From the NCBI GenBank assembly GCA_011042705.1, contig DRBW01000108.1, positions 1-5,712 of the forward strand: a DNA stretch of 5,712 bases, read 5' to 3'. Source of the DNA: Caldifarciminota bacterium. Its GTDB lineage: Bacteria; Hydrothermota; Hydrothermia; B15-G9; DRBW01. How positions within the stretch are numbered: position 1 is the stretch's first letter; every line of letters begins with the position of its first letter. Position numbers and translations under genes: made by a program. The notes beneath the pieces are model-generated. The model was not told where the DNA came from and searched no databases. It saw nothing but the letters and a program-made list of their open reading frames with translations. Positions 1 through 5,086 of this stretch are shown here, in pieces.

Positions 1-3000
1 AGGATGCTGCTGGCCTTTTCAAGGTGGCTCCTGGCCTCGTCATCACGGCCCAGTTTGTTATCGGCCCTGTAGAGCCAGTTATAGGCTTCGAACTCGGCGA
101 GGATGTCCCTCCTCCTCTGTGCCTCTTCCAGCGCTTTTCTGAACCTCTTTTCTGCCTCATTGTAATTGCCCATGTAAAAATGCGCCATTCCGAGGACGAG
201 GTGATATTCGTAAAGCGATTCGAAGCCGGGGAGGGAGGAGAGCTTTTCCTGGATCTCCTTGACCTCCATGGCTTCTTCGGGCTTGCCCGCCAGTACGAGG
301 GCCCGTGCCCTGGATATCCTGTACCAGAGATAGAGTCCCATGTCGAGTTTTTCAATGTTTCCCGAAAGTTCGTCGAGGACCTCCAGGGCCTTTGTCGGCT
401 CTGACCTGGTGAGGGCATCGGCCAGCAGGAGGCCGGACCTGGCTCTTGTGAAGAGATCGGAGAGGTTTCTGGCAGTCTGATAGGCTGAAGAGAGCAGGGT
501 GAGCGCCTTAGCATCGTATCCAAGCCGCCTGTAAAGCTCACCTTCCGTGAGCAGGGCCTTGAGCTTCTGCATAGGCGTGTCCAGATTCTGGATGAGGTTT
601 TTAACCTGATCCAGGGCGTTAAAAGCAGCCATGAAGTCGCCTGTCCTCAGATAGGTGACGGCGAGTCCTTCGAGGGCATCGGCCCTTAAGGGCCTGGGCC
701 TTCCTGCCATTTCGAGGATCTTCACCGCCAGTGTATAGTGTTCGATGGCCTTCCCGTACTCGCCGCTGATTTTCTCGAGATAGCCCATTTCCATCTGCAC
801 GGTGGCAATCGGCACGTTTAATTCCAGTTCGTTGTAGATTTCACGGGCCTTTTTGAACTGGAAGAGGGAGGATTGCCAGTCGCCCTCCGACCTGTAAAGC
901 CTCCCGAGGTTCAGGTGGGTGTTGGCAAGTTCGAGCTTGTCGAGCAGCCCTTCCGTTATGTTTTTCTGTTTTTCGAAGTAAAATCTGGCCTTACGCAGGT
1001 CTCCTTTAACATTGAAGTAAAGGTTGCCGAGGCTTCCGTATATCCTCGAGAGCTCTCTCTCGACTTCGGGCATCTCCATTTCAAGGGCAAGCCCCTCCGT
1101 TATGAGAGCAATCGCCTTGTAATACTTTCTCTCCGCCTCCTGTGGGTTTTCTCCGGTTTTCAAGTAATAATCTCCGAGCTCCCTGTAGCAGCGCAGCATG
1201 CCCGGAACGTTTCTGAGATTTTCCATGAGATGAAGGGCCTCTTTCAGGTGCCCCTCTCCGTATAATCCATCGCCCAGAAGGATTTCCGCTTCCCCGAGAA
1301 TAAGCAGGGCTTTAGCCTTTTTCTCCCGGTTTTTGAGGCCGTCGACGACCAGTTTCATCGCCTCAAGGGAGTATTGCGGGTTTATGTAAAGCGATATCTC
1401 TCCGAATTTTTCCAGGATCCTCCAGCGGATCTCGGGATCTACACCCTTTTCGCCCTCCTTCAGTATGTCGACGGCTTTCTTCAGGAGGTTGAAGGCCTGT
1501 CTGTACTGAAAGTTCTCGAGAGCGAGGGAACTCGCCCTGTCAAGGTAGGCGATGGCTTTCGAGTTTTCGCCTCCTGAAGCGGCATGCCACGCCAGGTTAA
1601 GGAGATCCCTTGGCGTTTTGTTCAGCCTGGCCCTTTCGAGGACGCCCAGGATCTCTCTATGCAGGGCTCGCTGTCTGGAGGGACTCTGGGTATCGTGGAA
1701 GACCTGCCACAATATTCTGGGAGAGAACCGGTAGAGATCGTGCTCTCCAGCGACCTTCTTTATTATCTCGGCCTTTATGGCCTTGTCCACGGCCTGAAGC
1801 AGGCTTTCGTCGTCGAAGTCTTTTATGAGGGATTTGAGAAGGGGGAAAGGAAATTCCTCGCCAAAAGCAGATGCCGTCTGGAGGAATTTCTGAAGTTCCC
1901 TGTCCCAGAAGTTGAAGCGTTTCAAGACATAATTCTTGAGGTTCTCCGGGAGCAGGTCCGGTACCTCCTTCAACCCCAGCCCGTCACCGGTGGTTATCAG
2001 GTAGCCGCGGCGTTCCAGTTCTTCCAGTATCTCCTTGAGGAAGAAGGGAATGCCCTCGGTGTACTTTTCCAGATATCCGGCAAGCCTGGGAGTGATCTGT
2101 TTGGCGCCGCTTTTCTGCATCACGTAGAGCATCAGTTCCATCTCGGAGAGTTCCCTCAATTTGAGCGACGAGAAATTGGGGGTGTCGGCCAGAGTGGAGA
2201 CGAGCTTGTGGAGATTTTCCCTCACGAGGTCTTCAGAGTAGGCTCCCACGAACAGCACCTTTTTGTTGTCGGGTGAGGAGGCCAAAAATTTCAGGAGATC
2301 TGAGCTCGCCGGATCTATCCAGTGGATGTCGTCGGCGAGTATGACAACGGGATGATCGGAAGAGAGGTCTTCCAGCGCCTTGGAGGTGGCGAAAAACAGC
2401 TTTTCCTTGCTGCTTTTGGTCTCTTCGGCGTTGTAAATGAGGTCCTTTACCCTGTTCAGGATTTCGTTCACCCTTTTGTCTTTGCTCCCCCTGTTTGCTT
2501 CCTGCTTCGAGAAAATATCGTAAAAGAGCTGGAACGGAACGGGTTCCTCGTAATAAAGGCTTTTCGCCCGCAGTATCACCGCACCTGACCCGGAGAGCAT
2601 TTCTGCGAACCTGTCGAGGAGGGCCGTCTTGCCTATGCCCATTTTCCCGCGCACGAAACAGGTGATGAACTTGCCCTCACTGGCTTCCTTGAACAGGTCT
2701 GAGAGCAGCTTGAGTTCCTTCGATCGGCCGACAAAAACTTCGGATAACCCGGCTTTTGCGGCCTCTTTCTCTGTGGAAACCCTCGCCCTCTCCAGGGCAG
2801 AGGATATCTTCTCGAGAAGTTCTTCCTCCGATTTACCGTCGCGGGGATAAGCTATGACGACAGGGTTGAGGGCGATCGACATCGAGGTGCCTTTTATTTC
2901 CAGATTTCCTATGGCGTTTTTGATCCGATCGATCACCTTATCGGCGAACTGGGGTTCCGTCTCGGAGAGAAAAACAAGGAACCTGGTCTCGTCGAGGATT

Positions 3001-3176
3001 TCGGCGTAATCCCGTTTTCTTATGAGGGAACGGATGGAATCGAGAACGGATTTGAGGAATTCATCGGTGGCCTCCTGACCCACGGCTCCTCTGATAAGAT
3101 CCAGGTCAGGAATCTCAAAGGCCACGATAGAAAGAACCGAATCCTTATGTTTTTCGATTATCTCTTTTAACGGCAT
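1..3176 (-). CDS. Degenerate GGDEF-like / AAA_16 (MalT-type STAND) ATPase / TPR signalling protein, C-terminus outside window
   Basis: An uninterrupted minus-strand frame runs from ATG at 3176-3174 to the window edge: 1058 codons plus two bases. Residues ~10-135 follow the GGDEF fold: LIRGAVGQEATDEFL matches the helix after the usual DxDxFK, and a late SIALNPVVIAYPRDG matches the usual SIGVA-YP-DG. The signature loop itself reads DETRF (62-66), so diguanylate cyclase activity is unlikely. The AAA_16/STAND ATPase starts at VFVGRSKEL (147-155), with Walker A GKMGIGKT (177-184) and Walker B VVILADD followed by IHWIDP (277-289). Helical and winged segments follow to about residue 540. From roughly 590 onward there are repeated TPR-like helix pairs, for example LNLGRLYRSEGDW and LGMAHFYMGNYNEAEKRF. 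No transmembrane segment or DNA-binding domain is visible before the edge. Family knowledge suggests a ligand- or partner-gated, ATP-dependent oligomerising switch in the cytoplasm. Its signal and output are unknown. TAA lies in frame three codons upstream, so this ATG is the earliest possible start. Confidence 0.9.
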   Translation of the reverse strand, partial: MPLKEIIEKHKDSVLSIVAFEIPDLDLIRGAVGQEATDEFLKSVLDSIRSLIRKRDYAEILDETRFLVFLSETEPQFADKVIDRIKNAIGNLEIKGTSMSIALNPVVIAYPRDGKSEEELLEKISSALERARVSTEKEAAKAGLSEVFVGRSKELKLLSDLFKEASEGKFITCFVRGKMGIGKTALLDRFAEMLSGSGAVILRAKSLYYEEPVPFQLFYDIFSKQEANRGSKDKRVNEILNRVKDLIYNAEETKSSKEKLFFATSKALEDLSSDHPVVILADDIHWIDPASSDLLKFLASSPDNKKVLFVGAYSEDLVRENLHKLVSTLADTPNFSSLKLRELSEMELMLYVMQKSGAKQITPRLAGYLEKYTEGIPFFLKEILEELERRGYLITTGDGLGLKEVPDLLPENLKNYVLKRFNFWDRELQKFLQTASAFGEEFPFPLLKSLIKDFDDESLLQAVDKAIKAEIIKKVAGEHDLYRFSPRILWQVFHDTQSPSRQRALHREILGVLERARLNKTPRDLLNLAWHAASGGENSKAIAYLDRASSLALENFQYRQAFNLLKKAVDILKEGEKGVDPEIRWRILEKFGEISLYINPQYSLEAMKLVVDGLKNREKKAKALLILGEAEILLGDGLYGEGHLKEALHLMENLRNVPGMLRCYRELGDYYLKTGENPQEAERKYYKAIALITEGLALEMEMPEVERELSRIYGSLGNLYFNVKGDLRKARFYFEKQKNITEGLLDKLELANTHLNLGRLYRSEGDWQSSLFQFKKAREIYNELELNVPIATVQMEMGYLEKISGEYGKAIEHYTLAVKILEMAGRPRPLRADALEGLAVTYLRTGDFMAAFNALDQVKNLIQNLDTPMQKLKALLTEGELYRRLGYDAKALTLLSSAYQTARNLSDLFTRARSGLLLADALTRSEPTKALEVLDELSGNIEKLDMGLYLWYRISRARALVLAGKPEEAMEVKEIQEKLSSLPGFESLYEYHLVLGMAHFYMGNYNEAEKRFRKALEEAQRRRDILAEFEAYNWLYRADNKLGRDDEARSHLEKASSI

Positions 3177-3191
3177 CTGGGTGTATTAATT

Positions 3192-3196
3192 CCTCC
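3192..3196 (-). promoter_or_regulatory. Distant ribosome binding site (GGAGG) of the ATPase/TPR gene
   Basis: On the minus strand GGAGG lies 15 bases before the ATG at 3176, about twice the usual distance. No closer purine-rich site exists, and the in-frame TAA between them rules out an earlier ATG, GTG or TTG in this frame. Either initiation is inefficient or the intervening AT-rich leader folds or stretches to accommodate the gap. The ATG is still the best start, because the GGDEF-like fold begins right after it. Confidence 0.45.
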
Positions 3197-3214
3197 AACC
3201 TTGTTGATGCATTA

Positions 3215-3243
3215 ACAATAACCTCAACTTACTTTCTTGTCAA
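3215..3243 (-). promoter_or_regulatory. Sigma-70-type promoter of the ATPase/TPR gene
   Basis: Reading the minus strand, a perfect -35 box TTGACA (3243-3238) is followed by a 17-base spacer and the -10 box TATTGT (3220-3215, four of six consensus bases). Transcription would start near 3208, giving a leader of about 32 bases that contains the GGAGG. The -35 box directly abuts the inverted repeat that begins at 3245. Confidence 0.7.
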
Positions 3244-3244
3244 C

Positions 3245-3300
3245 GCATAGCACCAGAGTTCCTGACCGCACAGGGGAAAAGTCGATCAGGAATTCTATGC
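3245..3300. repeat. Imperfect inverted repeat in the divergent intergenic region
   Basis: GAGTTCCTGA (3256-3265) pairs with TCAGGAATTC (3286-3295); seven inner base pairs are perfect (TTCCTGA/TCAGGAA), then one G-T wobble and two more pairs. After six unpaired bases on the left arm, GCATA (3245-3249) pairs with TATGC (3296-3300). The 20-base centre is unpaired. There is no T-run, and it lies between divergent genes, so it is not a terminator. It sits immediately upstream of the minus-strand -35 box, where an activator or repressor could bind. Confidence 0.5.
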
Positions 3301-3301
3301 T

Positions 3302-3370
3302 CAGCCCGCTCAAATTTTAAAGCAGCGGGTATCTGACATAAAGTCAGTTGAGCTTGAAAGGCAGCCCGCT
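3302..3370. promoter_or_regulatory. Three CCCGCT motifs, a possible operator of the divergent region
   Basis: The nine-base word CAGCCCGCT occurs at 3302-3310 and again at 3362-3370. Between them AGCGGG (3324-3329) is the inverted core CCCGCT, so 3305-3310 and 3324-3329 form a six-base-pair inverted repeat around a 13-base AT-rich centre. The third copy lies inside the spacer between the -35 and -10 boxes of the plus-strand promoter, a position where a bound protein would block RNA polymerase. The repeats are seen directly; the operator role is inference. Confidence 0.35.
3333..3347. repeat. Small palindrome CTGAC-ATAAA-GTCAG
   Basis: Two perfect five-base arms, CTGAC (3333-3337) and GTCAG (3343-3347), flank a five-base AT-only centre. 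It sits just upstream of the -35 box of the plus-strand promoter. Its size and symmetry fit a dimeric regulator site, but a repeat this short can arise by chance. Confidence 0.3.
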
Positions 3371-3382
3371 GTCATTTACAAT
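3354..3382 (+). promoter_or_regulatory. Promoter of the AlbA_2/GHKL gene, likely giving a leaderless mRNA
   Basis: TTGAAA (3354-3359, four of six consensus bases), a 17-base spacer, then TACAAT (3377-3382, five of six). The -10 box ends 10 bases before the ATG at 3393, so transcription should begin at about 3389-3393, leaving zero to four leader bases. This agrees with the absence of any Shine-Dalgarno sequence before that ATG. It also argues against the in-frame TTG at 3348, which would lie upstream of the transcript. Confidence 0.6.
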
Positions 3383-3392
3383 CATCACCGAC

Positions 3393-4739
3393 ATGGATGC
3401 TTTGAGATTCCTGAGGGAAGACGAAGATCGGGTGGAATTCAAGGAGAGCTTTTCGAGGGATGTCGTCAGAGTGGGCGCGGCCTTTGCCAACGCCGAGGGC
3501 GGCATAATCGTGATCGGAGCCGACCGAGCAGGAGAGGTGGTGGGAGTTGACGGGGCCGAGGAATTAAGTCGAGAGATAATGGAAAGCTTCAGAAAACACA
3601 CCGATCCCCAGATAATCCCCGAGATAACGCCCCTCACGACCGAGAGAGGCACTCTGCTTTTCATCAGAATTCCCGAGTTTCCCCTTAAGCCCGTTCAATT
3701 TGACGGTAAGTGTTATGTGAGGGAGGGCAGGAAGGTGAGGCTCCTCGGGCCCGAGGAGATAGCTGAACTTCACCTCAAGTCCCTCGGCCTCTCCTGGGAT
3801 GCCTTTCCCGCCAGGGATGCAGGGATCGACGACCTCGACCTCGACAGGTTTGCCCATTATGTGGAGAAAGCGAGAAGGGCGGAGAGAAGAAATTTCCCCG
3901 ATAAACCTCTCCGGGAGCTTCTTGAAGAGCTCGAGCTTGTGAGGGAGGGCAAACCTACATGGGCTGCCGTCCTTCTCTTCGGCAGGGACCCCCAGAGGTT
4001 TCTTCCTCAGGCCGTGGTGCACTGCGGGAGAACCAGAGGACTTTCCGAGATTGTCGACCACAGGCTTCTCGGCGGGACGATAATAGACCAGGTGGACGAG
4101 GCTATGACCTTCGTCAAGAAACACATCGCCGTTCACCTTGTTATTTCGGAGAGCCCCGAGCGCATGGAGGTCTGGGATTTTCCCCTCGAAGCCCTGAGGG
4201 AGGCGGTGATCAACGCCATTGTGCACCGGGATTACAGGGAGCCGTCGGACATACAGCTCAGGATCACCGACGATAAGGTTTTCATCTGGAACCCTGGCCG
4301 TCTCCCCGAGGGCATTACGGTGGAGGGACTCTACGGGATGACCCATCCTTCGAGACCCAGAAACAGGCTGATCTCGCAGATATTTTACGATCTCGGGCTC
4401 ATCGAGAGATATGGAAGCGGTGTGCCCCGAATGATCGAGGCTTTCAGAAAGGCGGGACTTCCCACCCCGCTTTTCGAGGAGGCCCACGGCGGATTTTCGG
4501 TTACCTTCATTAAAGACCTCTACACCGATGACAGGCTCGAGGAGATGGGCCTCACCGATCGCGAGATCGAGATCGTAAGGTATCTCAAAAAGAAGGGCGA
4601 GGCGAAGCTCTCCGACATTAAGGACCTGTTTCCGGCCCTTTCCGACAAGACCGTCTATAGAATGCTTCAGAACCTGGTGGAATCGGGCATATTGAGGGCG
4701 ACGGGGGAGAAAAAGGGCCGGCGCTACACCCTGAAGTGA
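3393..4739 (+). CDS. AlbA_2 (Schlafen AAA_4) / HATPase_c_4 / winged-helix protein, COG2865-like putative regulator
   Basis: 448 residues from ATG 3393 to TGA 4737-4739. The N-terminal AlbA_2 domain (about 1-110) shows EFKES (15-19) and AAFANAEGGIIVIGAD (29-44), the family hallmark, followed by a ...KCYVREGRKVRLLG segment. A linker leads to the HATPase_c_4 domain: EALREAVINAIVHRDY (266-281) carries the E-x3-N N-box (E270, N274), IWNPGRLP (298-305) replaces the usual GHKL G1 loop, and ERYGSGVPRMIEAF (338-351) is the glycine-rich G2-like loop. Residues about 387-448 form a winged helix (LTDREIEIVRYL, then SDKTVYRMLQNLVESGIL), ending with a basic tail. All domains appear intact and the length is normal for the family. 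Family members are called transcriptional regulators or RecG-like helicases, but no helicase motifs are present. I infer a nucleotide-dependent DNA- or RNA-binding regulator; its actual role is unknown. An alternative TTG start at 3348 would add 15 residues but has no ribosome binding site. The gene is divergent from the ATPase/TPR gene and is followed at once by the TCGGACA array. Confidence 0.88.
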   Translation: MDALRFLREDEDRVEFKESFSRDVVRVGAAFANAEGGIIVIGADRAGEVVGVDGAEELSREIMESFRKHTDPQIIPEITPLTTERGTLLFIRIPEFPLKPVQFDGKCYVREGRKVRLLGPEEIAELHLKSLGLSWDAFPARDAGIDDLDLDRFAHYVEKARRAERRNFPDKPLRELLEELELVREGKPTWAAVLLFGRDPQRFLPQAVVHCGRTRGLSEIVDHRLLGGTIIDQVDEAMTFVKKHIAVHLVISESPERMEVWDFPLEALREAVINAIVHRDYREPSDIQLRITDDKVFIWNPGRLPEGITVEGLYGMTHPSRPRNRLISQIFYDLGLIERYGSGVPRMIEAFRKAGLPTPLFEEAHGGFSVTFIKDLYTDDRLEEMGLTDREIEIVRYLKKKGEAKLSDIKDLFPALSDKTVYRMLQNLVESGILRATGEKKGRRYTLK

Positions 4740-4744
4740 ACTTT

Positions 4745-4910
4745 TCCGACATTTATCGGACATATCGGACCTTTATCGGACACAGCGGAAAATTGTGCTC
4801 CTCTAAGGCTTCCCAGCTTATCGGACATTTATCGGACATTTCGGACACAAGGAAAGCAGAGTCGCAGATAGGCGCCCGATTTATCGGACATTTATCGGAC
4901 ATATCGGACA
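4745..4910. repeat. Phased array of eleven TCGGACA-type units in three clusters
   Basis: Units start at 4745 (TCCGACA), 4756, 4765 (TCGGACC), 4776 and 4785 (degenerate GCGGAAA); then 4821, 4832, 4841; then 4884, 4895, 4904. Eight are exact TCGGACA. Within every cluster the start-to-start spacing alternates 11 and 9 bases, so sites recur every 20 bases, about two helical turns, all on one face of the DNA. Most are preceded by TTA or ATA. Clusters 2 and 3 each span one 11-9 triplet; cluster 1 continues 11-9-11-9. Stretches between clusters are unrelated to each other. The array begins six bases after the AlbA_2/GHKL gene stop. Units fall in all three reading frames, so the constraint is on DNA, not on a peptide. 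The units are too short and too closely spaced for CRISPR. Likely a multi-site protein target; iteron-like use is an alternative. Confidence 0.85.
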
Positions 4911-4966
4911 GACCTGCAGGGCCTGTGAGGAAACCAACTTGAGCAGGAGCATAAGGAGGCAGTTTT

Positions 4967-5041
4967 TTGATTCTCTCTCCGCCGCCAGGGTTCCCTTATA
5001 ACTTGACGGAAAGGGAAATCCTTAATATAATTGCCACTTAG
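4967..5041 (+). CDS. Possible 24-codon small ORF upstream of secD
   Basis: AAGGAGG (4953-4959) stands seven bases before TTG (4967-4969), and the frame runs 24 codons to TAG (5039-5041). The initiation site mirrors that of secD: both read AAGGAGGC, six bases, TTG. The peptide begins MILSPPPGF and ends LTEREILNIIAT; the last part vaguely recalls the first helix of LuxR-type or winged-helix domains. There is no signal peptide or membrane segment. The frame overlaps the whole secD promoter, so it could be translated only from a transcript starting further upstream. It may be a small protein, a leader peptide, a decayed remnant, or chance. Confidence 0.2.
   Translation: MILSPPPGFPYNLTEREILNIIAT
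4991..5017. repeat. Inverted repeat enclosing the secD -35 box
   Basis: TTCCCTT (4991-4997) and AAGGGAA (5011-5017) are perfect seven-base arms around a 13-base centre that contains the -35 box TTGACG. A bound dimer would overlap the promoter. There is no T-run downstream, so it is not an intrinsic terminator for the gene upstream, and I see no other intrinsic terminator between 4740 and 5000. Confidence 0.35.
5003..5031 (+). promoter_or_regulatory. Near-consensus sigma-70-type promoter of secD
   Basis: TTGACG (5003-5008, five of six), a 17-base spacer, and a perfect TATAAT (5026-5031). Transcription should start near 5038, leaving a leader of about 48 AT-rich bases with the ribosome binding site at its end. 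This is the strongest promoter in the window and suggests secD, with whatever follows it, is expressed independently of the gene upstream. Confidence 0.8.
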
Positions 5042-5073
5042 GAAAACAGCCTTTCAATTTTTAATTTTCTAAA

Positions 5074-5079
5074 AGGAGG
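5074..5079 (+). promoter_or_regulatory. Ribosome binding site fixing the TTG start of secD
   Basis: AGGAGG (within AAAAGGAGGC) lies seven bases before TTG at 5087. The codon directly before TTG is the in-frame stop TAA (5084-5086), so no earlier start is possible, and the next in-frame candidate (TTG at 5096) is 16 bases away. The rare start codon is therefore well supported. Confidence 0.8.
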
Positions 5080-5086
5080 CGCTTAA

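Noticed and set aside
1584..2276. 230-codon plus-strand frame, with other plus-strand frames between 24 and 2850
   Set aside because: All lie opposite the continuous minus-strand ATPase/TPR gene, whose Walker motifs and TPR pairs are unmistakable. The plus-strand peptides resemble no family.
3564..4763. 399-codon open frame on the minus strand opposite the AlbA_2/GHKL gene
   Set aside because: The plus-strand protein has clear conserved domains along its whole length. The antisense frame has no recognisable domain and reflects codon bias; its start lies in the repeat array.
4745..4910. CRISPR array
   Set aside because: The units are only about 7-11 bases, spaced 9 or 11 bases apart in clusters, with no uniform 20-40-base repeats or spacers and no cas genes.
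4736..4942. 68-codon frame starting GTG that overlaps the stop of the AlbA_2/GHKL gene and reads through the TCGGACA array (peptide with SDIYRT and FIGHLSDI repeats)
   Set aside because: The GTGA overlap looks like translational coupling, but the repeat units fall in all three frames because 11 and 9 are not multiples of three, so the peptide repeats change register. This points to DNA-level constraint and a spurious frame.
4911..4970. Intrinsic terminator ending in the T-run at 4963-4968
   Set aside because: The six T bases follow AAGGAGGCAG without a convincing GC-rich hairpin; CCTGCAGG (4913-4920) is a short palindrome too far upstream and has no loop.
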